A stretch of DNA of 64,000 nucleotides from Labia minor (GCA_963082975.1 OY720344.1:83130053-83194052), one strand, 5' to 3'. Counted from the first letter of the stretch, positions 48,401 through 59,537 are shown. The notes: generated by a model not told the origin, from the letters alone. Numbers and translations: made by a program.

Positions 48401-50158
48401 GCATATCAGTCGCATTAAAATATTCTCGAAGAGTAAATGCTTTATTATAGAATAAGTTTATTGGAAAAAAACATGGTACTTACATATTTTTATAAAAGAG
48501 CTTTTTTACGAAGAAAATTTTATTTTCAAAAACGTTAATAAAAAATTACTGATTGAGATTATTTTATCAATCTAATATAAAATACCAAATGTTAAATATT
48601 AAAATGATTTATTATACATTTCTTCTATTACAATAAATTATCCAATATTATTGTTTGCTAAAATTTAGGCCTTGATCATTCTGGAAGCTTAGTGGTTATA
48701 GTTGAACTTGTAATCGAAGTATTGCACCACAATCAGAACAAATTTAATTTTAAGAATAAATAATTTTTCATAATAAAGGGTAAGGGTAATGGTTATAGAA
48801 TCGAAAAGCTAATAAAAAAATTTGGTTTTAAATTAATTAGTCTTAAAATTTAATTAATCATTAATTTATTTTATTGAAGTGCTTTAAGATTTGAATTTTA
48901 GTTATATTGTTTTTCTTATAGACATAAAATATGACAATTTGTTACAAAATAGTTTTTCTCCTTTAATGAAACTCTTGATATTTATTTATTATTATCATTA
49001 TTTATTTTATTTTTGATTATTAAGTCATTGAATATAAATTTATTAATCTGATTTTAATATTAATATAAATATATAGATAATTATTCAAAATTATATCATT
49101 ACTAATTATTTCATCATTAAAATAAAGAAAGTTAATATTTTCACTTTTTAATATTAATAATAATGAATCAAATTGGGCCCTTAAATAATATTTTCATTTA
49201 TTTTTCAAAAATAAAAAAATGAAAAAATAGCATGTTATTTATTTAAATTATATCATTAAAATTAAACTTATATTATTAATTAAATTTTAAATAAAAAGAT
49301 TATTTTATTATTTTATCATTTCTCCATGTTGATTTTGAATGTTTATAAATAAATTCCAAAAATACCAACAAAATAATCACCATAATTAAAAAAAATAGCA
49401 AAAAGTTACAATTTTGTCAATTTTAATCAAGTGTATCTTTAAATCAATTAAAATAACCAATATTTTTTCATCAAATCGTTCAACCTTCAATCTCCTTTAA
49501 GACTCTCGAATGAATCGATTTCTTGAATCCAAATCTACCCCTTGAATATTTATTCTTGTAATTTTTATTAGCTACATGCCCAACTCTATCTTGTAAACAA
49601 ATCGACCCTTTTAATTTAAAAGTTAATTTTGATTATGAGATTATTCTTAATTATTCTTAATAATAAATGATCCCATCTATGGAACAAAATAAACTTTTTC
49701 AATGCCTTATTCAACCTCTCTCCTTTCTTTCCACAATTCCCCCCCCTCCTTCTCTCATTGGTTATACTCATGTTTCAGTTAATGTTTTTCTACCCACCCA
49801 TCGATCTCGATCAGTAGAAAGCTCGAGTGAGAAAAATATCATTACAAGTTGGAAATATCAAATAAATTGTTGGACGAATTAATCCCAGATGTTCCTGACT
49901 TCAATCAAATTATATAATATAGTGAACATATTTTTTCAAATCTTTAACAAAGAATACAGATTATTAATTTATTAGTAGGTACATAACTATTATATAAACT
50001 TTTTAAAAAAAGACAAAAATAGGAAAATCATTATATAAGGCATTTTGCCTCAATATTGATTTTAGATTTTAGTGTTTTAATAAATTTTTCATTTTATTAA
50101 ATATAGTACATGTTTCACCGAGTAATTAAAAAAATATATTATCGGGTTTGGCTTCCAA
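45401..50158. other. Long AT-rich intergenic stretch with two pyrimidine-rich islands
   Basis: About 4.8 kb without a supported gene. The island at 47370-47570 contains ATTGGTTAATC and ACATTGGCTAG, CCAAT-like on the complement, and a long pyrimidine tract. The island at 49660-49880 is again pyrimidine-rich with a C8 run; its 71-codon + frame (MIPSMEQNKLFQCL…) shows no domain. These could be regulatory. The rest is A/T sequence. Confidence 0.4.
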
Positions 50159-50664
50159 TACCTGGTTCACCAAGCCACCGTTTAAATAATTAAAAAAAAA
50201 ACAGAAAATAGTCTGAAAAGTATGGCCTGTCTCGATATAACAACATATAGATCGTAATTTGATTTAATATAATATATTTTGTAGTTAATGAAGCGCAGTC
50301 TGACATTGTTGATGATGTCATTTAGATTTCCTATTTTAAATTAAGAAAAACCTAATAAACGTTCTGAAACAATTTCAAATAATTTAAATGTAGTTATTAA
50401 TGCAATAAAAAACAGATATGATTATAACATAAATATTTTTAATTTTATTTTATTTATAATATATTTTGTATATAACGTAGTTGGTGACGTTATATAAATT
50501 TAAATTAGGAAAAAAAACTAATGAAGATTTTTTCCCTTGGTTGAAACCTATACAGATCGATATTTTTTATAAAAATTATCTATGGTGTGAATTTCAAAAA
50601 ATCCTTAGATCGGTATATCCCAAATACAAATATATATACAATTTTTGCTAGTATAATAAGATAA
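50159..50664 (-). mobile_element. Family C repeat, chimeric with a family B module
   Basis: Reverse orientation: left TACCTGGTTCACCAAGCCAC (3' end), right TTGCTAGTATAATAAGATAA (5' end). The centre contains AACAATTTCAAATAATTT and AATGCAATAAAAAACAGATA, which also occur in the family B copy at 12015. This shows module exchange between families. Confidence 0.7.
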
Positions 50665-50699
50665 GAAAGATTTAGTATTATATATAATTATACTTATAC

Positions 50700-52760
50700 A
50701 CTCATACGCGTCCATTGCTGGATATAGGCCTCTCTAAGGCTTCTCCATTTTTCTCGATCTTGCGCCGCCTGCATCCAGTTTGGGAGGTCTTCTACTCCAG
50801 AATGCTTCATGTCTTGATCGCTATTGAAGCATTATTTTTGTCCACCTGTTATCATTTGTCTGGCAATATGACCAGCCCAGTTCCATTTCAGGGAGGTCAC
50901 TGTGTCGACCACGTCAATGACTTTTGTTAAACCTCTTATTGTTGTATTTGGGACTCGGTCTCTTAAGGAAAGTCCTAGCATGGATCTCTCCATACCCCGT
51001 TGTGCCACCCGTATTTGGTTTAGGAATTTCCGGGTTAAAGTTAATGTTTCTGCGTGAGAACAGGCAGGACGCATTGATTAAATACTTTGCTTTTGAGTGA
51101 GGCAGATAACTCTGACTTGCAAATATCTTATAGTCTTCCAAATGCAAACCAAGTCAAACCAATTCTTCTAGTGATTTCACGGGTTCGGTTGTCCTTTCCT
51201 ATTCTTACTTCATGATCTAGGTATTTATAAGAAGCCACTTGACTGACATATGTCTTTACCATCTACCGCTAGATTTTCACTCAAGACAAGATTTGTCATA
51301 TATTGGGTCTTGTCAAGATTTATCTTGAGCTCAAATTGTCGAGAAGAGGAATTTAGTTTTTCAAGCATCTGTTTAGCTTCGTCTGCACTGTCAGCTATCA
51401 ATACTATATCATAGTCAAATCTTAGGTGTTTCAATTTTTTTCCATTTATGTTGAGACCCATTTCATCCCAATCTATTCTTTTACTTATATACTCTAAAAG
51501 AGTAATGAACAGTTTTGGGGAGATCGTATCACCCTGTCTTACTCCTCGTCCCACTTTGAACTTGTTGGGTCCTCGTGGAGTCGCACACTTGATGTAGCAT
51601 TCATGTAGATATTTTTGATTAATGCTGAGTATCCATAGTCAACTCGGCATTCTTCCAGCTCTTTTAACATCTTTTGAGGGTTATTTGTGTCGAATGCTTT
51701 TTCAAAGTCGACGAAGATTAGAATTAACGGCTTGTTGTATTCGATGATTTTTTCAATAAGAGATTTAATGACGAGTAAATGGTCATTCGTCCCGTAACCA
51801 AATCGAAAGCCTGCCTGTTCGCGTGGTTGATAGAAGTCAGTTTTGCTAGGATTTTAGTAAAGAGTTTATAAGTGTGAGAGAGAAGACTTATTGGCCGATA
51901 GTTATCTAGATTTGTGATATCACCCTTTTTATGCATTAATATGATAATAGAATTGTGCCACTGTGCTGGACTTATTCCTCTAGAAAGGCAGATGTTGAAA
52001 TTTTTTATTTTTATGGCTTCTATAGTTGTGCCATCATTGCCAGGATATTTGTTGGACATCATTTATTTTAGAGATATTTTTACCTCTTCTGGTGTTTTGG
52101 GACTATGAGGAGTTTAGCAGCCGAAGAATGTTCTCGTTCATAAAGCTTCGTGTAGAAAATTTCCACTATTTTGAGGATTTGATCCCGGATCGAAGTCAAT
52201 TCTCCTTTAGCATTTGCAAATTTGCAAATGTTCTTTCTACCTAAGGAAAGTCTTTGATAGATGACTTTCAAACTTTTGTTTTCTTCTATGACCTTAGAGA
52301 ATTTCTTGGTGTTATATTTCCTAATATCCTTATAGATAGATTTAGATATTAAATTGAATTAGGTGAGGAAATTTTTTAGGAATTTGACTTAGGTGTTCTT
52401 TTCTAATATTTAAGAGTTTTCACTGAACTTATCTTCGCTTTTAATAGCTTTAGAGCATCCTTCCTCAGCGGCTTTCATTGAGTTTATTATTTATTCATTT
52501 AACCAATCTATTTTGATATTTTCTTCCTCAAAGTTATGAAGATCGTCTAGTTCAGCCTTTACTCGACTTTCGTATTTTTCCGGGTTGTCGATGGATACTC
52601 GTTAATTATGACTAAATCTTGTTGCCATTTTTGTTCTTGGTAGGTGTTTATTATAATTTTTGCTCTTACAAATCTGTGGTCACTACCCACTGAGAATCTG
52701 TTCAGCACATTTACATCATGTACTTTATGTAGTATATGTTTAAGACCAAAAGCCATTTTA
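50700..52760 (-). pseudogene. RTE-like non-LTR retrotransposon, decayed and 5'-truncated
   Basis: Pieces on the - strand in the expected order. Endonuclease end: NRFSVGSDHRFVRAKI (about 52700). Reverse transcriptase fingers: WHNSIIILMHKKGDITNLDN then YRPISLLSHTYKLF (about 51950). Palm: RGVRQGDTISPKLF, and RFDYDIVLIADSADEAKQML, where the catalytic D-D pair is altered to YD (51554-51225). C-terminal region: RVAQRGMERSMLGLSLRDR and LKWNWAGHIARQ (51074-50832), then a W-x4-EA-like tail near 50720. Frameshifts and stops separate the pieces, so it is not functional. Overlapping + frames are shadows. Confidence 0.85.
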
Positions 52761-53104
52761 GGAAAATAAATATAAAAACATTTTGTCTGTTATACTAAAA
52801 ATAAAAAAGAAAAAAATTTACCACAGAATTTAAATAAAAATAAAAATTTGCCCCACTCTATACATATATATTATTTGTATGGTTTTCAAATCCATCCTAA
52901 AACTTGGTAATATTTTGATTTAAATATTTATTACCACATGTTATTAATTATTTTAAGAAAAGTTTCTTCTGTACCCCTAAATTGTGAATTTTATTAAATT
53001 TTACGCATCAGTTTCATTATATATCTATATATATAGTAATACTTATATATAGTATATGTTTAAGACCAAAAGCCATTTTAGGAAAATAAATATAAATACA
53101 TTTT
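52731..53104. repeat. 54-bp direct repeat pair
   Basis: The segment 52731-52784 (starting AGTATATGTTTAAGACCAAA) recurs at 53051-53104 with a single mismatch, separated by about 266 bp of AT-rich DNA. The first copy includes the endonuclease-coding start of the RTE-like remnant. Confidence 0.85.
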
Positions 53105-53297
53105 TTGTTAGAATAATAAGATAGATATAATCAATTAAATAAAATAATATCATATGAAAGAGTTTAGTATATATATATTAGAAAAGTATAGTGAATGTTT
53201 GTTTTATTTTTTTGATCTAATAGAAATTGAATGTGAATGAAACTGAACTTGCCAATGCCATTCAGTTGTTAGGAACGTTAATGAAGAGAGATGTGCG

Positions 53298-53401
53298 ATG
53301 TCTACCCTATACAGCCCTATGGCAATCAAGGGATGGACTTATATGACCCGATTTCTTGAAAGAGAACTCCCCAACGAATTTAAAGCCAAAGATTCCATAT
53401 C
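53298..53401 (+). CDS. Candidate first coding exon, unknown protein
   Basis: From ATG 53298 the frame reads MSTLYSPMAIKGWTYMTRFL then ERELPNEFKAKDSIS up to a strong donor, C|GTAAGA, at 53401/53402 (phase 2). The block 53225-53401 is far less AT-rich than its surroundings and the residue composition is balanced. An initiator-like TCAGTTG lies at 53262, 36 bases before the ATG. I do not recognise the protein. The other frame (…ELANAIQLLGTLMKRDVRCL…) is open over 53224-53343 but ends in a stop, so it may be 5' leader. No second exon was identified; phase 2 excludes a direct join to the signal-peptide start at 55036. Confidence 0.45.
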
Positions 53402-53881
53402 GTAAGATTTTCTTTCTTTTTCAACTAATAAAGATCTTTATTTTCAATTTGCAATATTTATTTACTTTACTTATTAGTTTATTGTTATATTATTGGCGGG
53501 GGATCTTCATGTATCAAAACTCCACCCTTTTTACACGCTTTTATATAGTTTCACATCTTGTCCTGTCGTCAAATCTTGTATTGCTCTGATTACATTTTTT
53601 TAACGGATTCTGAAGCATAAATATTGATTTCAGGATAGATTTTCATTTTGAACGTATTTAAAAATATTTCATAGCACAATATGAGTACATTATTCTATAT
53701 CCATTTATAAAATCTCATATTAATAAAAATTATTTATTTTTAAATATAATATAATAATTATTATTCAATAATAACATTTACTTAGCATAAATGCATAAAA
53801 TCAATTTTAGAAGATTAATATATTTTTTGTTTTATTAAATAAATTAATCAAATTAAAAAGAATAAAATAATATTAATATAA
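53402..53881. other. AT-rich stretch
   Basis: Would be intron if the 53298 exon is real. The 77-codon hydrophobic + frame at 53356-53589 overlaps the exon in another frame and is AT-driven. Confidence 0.4.
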
Positions 53882-54480
53882 AAAAAAAATTTAAAATAAC
53901 GTTTTTCCAATGAACTAAAAAGAATAAAATAATTTTTCTATAATATAAGCCTGACAAAGTTTATCGATGAATTGCTTCTTATTCAACTAAAAACGTTGGG
54001 CGCTTTTAGTTTTCATTTGATGTATATGCAATTAACTTCCTTTATAGAGCTATAATTCATATATAGTATACATACATACCACACTAAAACACTTGATTAA
54101 CAAGTAACACTATATCTTCTAATATAATCAACCATGTTGGATTTGATTGATAATATGAAAATTTAATAAAAATTCTTTTAAATTTTGATACATACTTTGA
54201 TATAAGTATATTACAGTGAAAAATAATAAAAGATTAATTTCTTAGCTTTTAACCTATCAATTTTATTGCATGATAAAAAAATTTGTCAGTTTATGTGTTT
54301 AATATAATTTTTATTATTACAAAAATTTGACTTGATTGTTCATATGAATAAATAAAACTAAATGCGTTCAACGTTTTTCGATGAATATGAAGCAATTAAT
54401 CCATAAACTTTGTCAGGCTTATATGAAAATTATTTTATTCTTTTTAGTCCATTGGAAAAACGTTATTTTATAAAATTTTT
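53882..54480. mobile_element. Foldback element with about 110-bp inverted arms
   Basis: The left arm (TAAAATAACGTTTTTCCAAT … AAGCCTGACAAAGTTTAT … AAAAACGTTG) recurs inverted at 54365-54475 with few differences (…ATAAACTTTGTCAGGCTTAT…ATTGGAAAAACGTTATTTTA). The centre of about 370 bp is AT-rich and non-coding. Both outer flanks are A/T runs, so the target duplication cannot be read. Confidence 0.75.
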
Positions 54481-54685
54481 TATATTTATATATAATTATA
54501 TAAATATTTATTAAAATTATTTTATAGTAAAAGAAAAGAATTAATTTTTCAAAAAATAGAAAAATAATTTGTTTTTCAAGAAAATTAAAAAAATGTAATT
54601 TGTAAGAGGAGGGGTGGGGAAGAGGTCAAATTCCCTATTCTATTCCAAATAGAAAAGAGTGGTAATCGCATTGAAATGTTACAAC

Positions 54686-54740
54686 CACGTGTTCGTCAAT
54701 TTATCTATAAAATAATTACAAAAGTAGTACCCTATGTTAA
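54686..54740 (+). promoter_or_regulatory. TATA-box promoter of the chitin-binding protein gene
   Basis: TATAAAAT at 54706-54713 is preceded by a CACGTG E-box at 54686-54691. Transcription would start about 30 bases downstream, near 54735-54745, where the GC-elevated leader begins. Assigned to the gene because it is the nearest good TATA upstream of the signal-peptide ATG (55036) on the same strand. Confidence 0.45.
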
Positions 54741-54745
54741 TCTGA

Positions 54746-54910
54746 ATGAGTGTACGTCTCCATGAATCATCTGCGTTTCTGGGAGATGTTATTAAACAAT
54801 TGCCGGGGAAGATGACGAGGGGATCGGATTTCGTTAAAAGATTGTCGGAAGACCGTCCTATCGGTCATTTCAAACAAATACGTTGCCATCGTTGTTTTTG
54901 TTGTTGTTGA
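54746..54910 (+). CDS. 54-codon upstream ORF in the leader
   Basis: An ATG at 54746, just after the predicted transcription start, opens a frame MSVRLHESSAFLGDVIKQLP … SEDRPIGHFKQIRCHRCFCC ending at TGA 54908-54910. GC content is about twice the background. It is in a different frame from the signal-peptide ATG at 55036, so it is an upstream ORF rather than an N-terminal extension. It could encode a small peptide, regulate translation, or be leader sequence that is open by chance. Confidence 0.35.
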   Translation: MSVRLHESSAFLGDVIKQLPGKMTRGSDFVKRLSEDRPIGHFKQIRCHRCFCCC

Positions 54911-55035
54911 TATTTTCATTTTACTGATCTTGAATTCACTATCTTTATGAAAAGATGATCTTTTGACCTCACTTCACTTGCTATGATAAAAAGTCATCAA
55001 TTTCATTAGAAATCGATTGGCTATGAAAAGCAAGT

Positions 55036-56592
55036 ATGAAGATGAAAATCTTCTTGACTAACGCATTAATCATTTTTATACTCTTTTTACATGTAATTTG
55101 ATATCTGACTTTTATATATAAAAATATATAAATATATTCTTTCATATATGTCTGTATATTAATCAGAAAAAAAAAATTTTAATTTATTTTTAGTGTTTAT
55201 CGGTAACTGGAAAAAATCAAACTCATCGTAAAATATCCAATTTGAAAAGAATAACAAATCGAGAGAGATTTCTAGAGCAACAACAACAGGTAAAAAAACA
55301 ACGACTTATTTATTTATTTATTTATTTATATTTAGAAAAATTGATAGAATTAAATATAAAACAAATAAAACATGAATTTTATTATTAATAATATTTTCAA
55401 TTTTTAATTTAATTAAACAAATCAGATTATACTATACATTAATAGAAATATAATAAAATGGATTATTTTTATATTTATACATCACTTACTTTTCTATAAT
55501 AAATCAAATAATATTAATAAATTATATTTATATTTCCATTTTATTTATATAATATATTATTTAAAATAATCTGAAGTGTCTCCACTCGACTATCTCGCAA
55601 ATTTGAATTGTATTAATTAACAAATATATTCAATTTAATTTAAATTTAATTAATTATAAATTAAAATTAATAAATAATATTTATCCAGGGCATGTTTGAC
55701 TCTTTGTTGATGGCATCACGTCACGTGCTGGCGCGTGATTTCCAGTTTTAAAAATTTTCAGCGATTCAATCAAGCTGAAATTCTATATATAGGAGTTTTA
55801 TACAATTTTTACTCATGTGAAAAACCATCAAACATATATTTTTACGGTTAGTTTTGAGGAAAAAATGAAAACGTGATAGGTAATGACCCTCTTCCAAATG
55901 AGCTACATTTCTCAAAAGTTGATAGAAAACTACAAATTTTGGATAATGGCCTTGTACCGAATTTCATTATCCTAGCTCAAACCGTTTTTGAGTAGTCTTG
56001 ATTACATACACAAACACACACACACAGAGAGAGAGAGACATTTTTCTCCACCTTAGTGAAAATGACTCAGGGACTTTCAAAACCTATAAAATCATCAAAA
56101 TCTCGACATTGAAAATTTTCGTGATCGCAATACTATCTTTGGCGAGATAGTAAAAATACATTTAAATTTATCTAAAATATCTGAATTATTTATTTCAGGC
56201 TAATTGGGACGAATGGGATGAATTTATATTAATTCCTGGCGGAGTGAGTGATCCTCCTCAGCAAACGACCACCTCAAAACCTGCCCTTTCTATTGTTTTA
56301 CCACCAAAAAGGGAGTCAGCTCAAATTCAACAGCGACCCAAAAATCAACATGGTTTATGTCCATCAGGCGCCACGGGACAGTTCCCTTATCCTGATGAAT
56401 GTCATAAATTTGTAAATTGTTGGAAGGGTCGAGGAATTGTTCAAGTATGTACACCTGGAACACTTTTCAATCCAGTAAGTCTTCAATGTGATTGGCCGGG
56501 CAAAGTCAAATGCCTCACTGATGGATTGGCAGCTCAAAATCTCGCTGCCTTCTCTAAAAGAGAAGAAGACAAATATGAGGAAATCAAAAAAG
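55036..56592 (+). CDS. Secreted chitin-binding protein with one CBM14 (peritrophin-A) domain, CPAP1-like; partial
   Basis: Exons 55036-55092, 55194-55289 and 56199-56592, in frame across both introns (donors CAT|GTAATT and CAG|GTAAAA, acceptors TTTTTAG and TTATTTCAG), give 182 codons. The last donor is AAAG|GTACTC in phase 1, so the gene continues. Exon 1 encodes a signal peptide, MKMKIFLTNALIIFILFLH. Residues 20-104 form a basic then Pro/Gln/Ser-rich linker. Residues 105-156 are a complete type-2 chitin-binding domain with six cysteines (105, 119, 125, 135, 148, 156; spacing C-x13-C-x5-C-x9-C-x12-C) and the aromatics of FPYPDECHKFVNCW. A charged tail follows. Single-domain proteins of this sort are the CPAP1 group of arthropod cuticle proteins, which bind chitin in the extracellular matrix. 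That subgroup assignment is inference because the rest of the protein is unseen. Intron 2 carries a family A repeat. Confidence 0.8.
55571..56150 (-). mobile_element. Family A repeat inside intron 2 of the chitin-binding gene
   Basis: Reverse orientation copy, left CTGAAGTGTCTCCACTCGAC, right CTATCTTTGGCGAGATAGTA, with CA and GA microsatellite at 56007-56038. Its right edge lies only 48 bp from the exon 3 acceptor, so the branch point and polypyrimidine tract must sit in the remaining gap or in the repeat. Confidence 0.85.
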
Positions 56593-57362
56593 GTACTCTC
56601 CTCCATTAAATTAAATATATTAACAGGAATAATTTGTTTTCATATTATTGTATTACTAATACTAGATTTTATATTTATGAAGATATGATTTGAGAGGGAA
56701 TAACTTTTTTAAAATTTAATAAAAAAATAAAAACGTTTTCTTATATAAAAACATTTTATATTACCCCTTAGAATGTTTTTATTATTATTTAAAACTATTT
56801 TATCATTTTCATTAGTTTTTTTAGCAATAAAAATTATTCACATTAATTTAATTACCGTAAGAAAAAAAATAGTAAAAATTTTGAATGAAATAATCTAAAC
56901 TTGTTGATATTTGATTTGTGAAATATGATTCTTTTGGGTTATTGATAAGATATGCATTACCGGAAATTTATTTATTTCAATGACATTTGATTATTAAAAA
57001 AAATTATGGTTATTTATTAGTCGTACAAATATAAATATTTATTCCAGATAAATATTACACATAATTATGTTAATATCAACATCTATCAATCCATAAATCA
57101 CGCAATTTTTAAGGGAATTTATTTTATAATTCTTCTTGGATAATTTAATAAGTGTCATAGTGAGGGAGAAAGGGGGAGTAAGGAGTCTATAATACTAGGA
57201 CACCACGACGAGCCCAAAATATCTTTCAGCACAATCAAGAATTGCAATTGTAATTTTGAAATAAGTTATGCCAATAAATTATGCCATATGTCTTTTAATT
57301 AATATCCCAATTTTTATTTTTTATTTTAAACTAATTAATTTATATATATATGTACTATATAT
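56593..57362. other. AT-rich stretch, probable intron 3
   Basis: Follows the exon 3 donor. No downstream exon that continues in phase 1 was found. The GC-richer patch near 57170-57230 (GACACCACGACGAGCCC) is unexplained. Confidence 0.45.
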
Positions 57363-57616
57363 CAGTGATGTATTGGTAAAATAAGAAGTAAGGAAACGCA
57401 TAGTGAGAGCGAAAAAAAGTCCTATTTTCAGCAAACTATTTTTTTCCATATATGTTTTTATTTTTTCTTATGCTTACTATACAAAATATTTACAAACACA
57501 AAAAAGAAATTCTAACAGTATATTTAAGTGGTAGTTGTAGGTCCTGGAACGCGTTCGGGTTCTGAAAAAAGGTAAGGGAACGTCGTTCCCCCGCGTTCCC
57601 CCCCAATACACCACTG
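57363..57616. mobile_element. hAT MITE with perfect 8-bp target duplication
   Basis: Ends CAGTGATGTATTGG and (complement) CAGTGGTGTATTGG, flanked on both sides by CTATATAT (57355-57362 and 57617-57624). 254 bp, no coding capacity; GC-rich right end (GAACGTCGTTCCCCCGCGTT). Confidence 0.85.
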
Positions 57617-58081
57617 CTATATATGTATGTATATATAGTATATATATTTTATATATTTTTATGAAAAATTATTTCCATGTTATTTACACGTTTAACTGTG
57701 AGATTTAAGTCTAGTCATTTCAGTTCCTATTGCCTCATTTTCAAATGAATTTATAGCACGAAATTTTTTTGTGATTCTGGATCGTAGTCGATGTTGAGGT
57801 TTTGGGTTTTGGGTTGAATGGGTGAAAGATTTTGGTCTTAATAGTAATACGATCGAGAATGCCAAAAAAATTCCCTCCTAAATAAATTCCCTTGAAAAAG
57901 GCGCCAAAACATCTTGACTCAAATCTCACAATTGAACGTGAAAATAAACCCGGGAATAATTTTTCATAACAAGAAAAGCTTTCACGGAAACATAAACGAA
58001 CAAATATTTTATATATAAGATTATATCTATTTTCTGTTTATCTATTCTCTGTGCTTTTCCATGCAAAGTTGTTAAATAGAG

Positions 58082-58289
58082 CAGGGGTGGGCACACTTGG
58101 TAATACCTAGAGCCATATCGAGAAATCGAAAATGTTTAAGAGCCATATCGGAAAAAAAAATTTACTTTTTTTGGGGAGGGGGGAGTGTGGTAAATATATA
58201 TTGTGTCATGACTTTAAATTTTTTAATTGATCCACAATAAACTCCAAAAGAGCATGTGCCTCGCGAGCCATGGTTTGGCCACCGTGGTT
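58082..58289. mobile_element. Short hAT element (CAGGGGTGGGC type)
   Basis: The left end CAGGGGTGGGCACACTTGG is a familiar hAT terminus. The right end GCGAGCCATGGTTTGGCCAC is the matching other end of the same class, with GAGCCATATCG repeated inside. The target duplication is not preserved. Confidence 0.65.
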
Positions 58290-58441
58290 CTATATAATAA
58301 AATTATTTTTAATTTTAATTAAAATATAATAATAATAAAATAAAATAAATAGATTTAAATTTAAAAATAAAAAAAATAAATTAAAAATTGTTTTCAAGTT
58401 TTATTCACATAAATAATCTTTATCTATATCTTAATTGGTTG

Positions 58442-58776
58442 TTATAATAGTAGTCCTTGTGTTTGATAAGACTTTTTGATGAGGAAGCCTTTCCGAAATG
58501 TGAGATGGTGATCGAAGGTGATGCGTTGATGACGATGAATGATCGGTTGATGGTGGTGAACCATCATGATGTACTTGGGAGAGGATTTCTTAACCACTCC
58601 ATTGAATCCTTTATGGGAGTTAGCGATGTGCTCCACAGATCGGATAGGAACATCAGCTTCCTTGAGAGAGTACTCTACCTTTCTTTGAGTACATCTCATA
58701 TCCATCCCATTGGCTCTTGTGATCTCCCGTGGGACCGTCAACCACTCCATATTAAATTGAATAATGTGCAGTATCC
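58442..58776 (-). other. GC-rich open block, both strands open, unidentified
   Basis: On - an acceptor-like ATATTTTAG opens a frame that reads QFNMEWLTVPREITRANGMD … VEYSLKEADVPIRSVEHIAN … GVVKKSSPKYIMMVHHH to a stop at 58442. On + a 110-codon frame covers 58457-58789 (…DRLMVVNHHDVLGRGFLNHS…). Both look protein-like and the block is about 45% GC. It ends 8 bp before the LTR. It may be a terminal exon on -, an exon on +, or part of an older element. The + frame does not continue exon 3 of the chitin-binding gene in the required phase. Confidence 0.3.
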
Positions 58777-58784
58777 TAAAATAT

Positions 58785-59535
58785 TGTAATATTTTAATTT
58801 ATAAATATTTTTATATATTATATATAATATATAAAAATAAATATAAATCGATTTTTTAATTAATAATATTTCTAAAATAATCGAGATTCGCAGAAGAGGG
58901 GAGTAAGGTGAACAAAGTACTTGAGGGGTCGATTGGTAGGTTCTGGGTGCGTGGAGGACATTCAAGAAGGAATCGTCTTGGTGTGCGGGCTTACCTGTGA
59001 GTGTGACCCTTTTCCCTTCCCCGCTGCACGTCTGGCCTATACTCAGAGGAGTGCGTATATATATTTGGTTTAAAAGTGATTATTTGTGAAGTGTTACAAT
59101 AAAATTTACATTATTTATCAAACAATATTAAATTAAGTGTTAATTAGAATTTATATTTATACTTATCAATTAATAAGTAATATAAATTCACAAGTTAAAT
59201 AGTGTTAAGTGAAGATTAAAACTAAGTCAAGAAATCAAGTTAATTGGATTGGTGTTATAAATAAATAAGTTATTTTTATAGAATTAAACTATATTGTATT
59301 ATATTAAGAGTAAATATTTATAGTTGTTAATTTTAGTAATATATTAGTTAATCAATTATTTGTATGTATAAAATATATTAAATTAAGTGTATCATTTTAG
59401 TTATAAGGATTACAACTAAATGTTAATTTAAAATTTTATTAATTTTTTTATTATTAAATCAAATAATTTAATAATATGTACATTAATAAAAGTTAGTGGT
59501 GTCTTAATTTAACAACAATATTTTCCCACATTACA
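58785..59535 (+). repeat. 5' LTR of a Ty3/gypsy retrotransposon
   Basis: Starts TGTAAT and ends ATTACA, perfect 6-bp inverted termini of the TG…CA kind, 751 bp. The end is placed by the primer-binding site two bases further on. It has a GC-richer U3-like part (58880-59060) and an AT-rich remainder. The 3' LTR lies beyond the window, so identity and age cannot be judged. Confidence 0.75.
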
Positions 59536-59537
59536 AA

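Noticed and set aside
56364-56688. Antisense and alternate-frame ORFs over the chitin-binding exon
   Set aside because: Shadows of the CBM14 exon; the domain signature and splice sites are on the + strand in the other frame.
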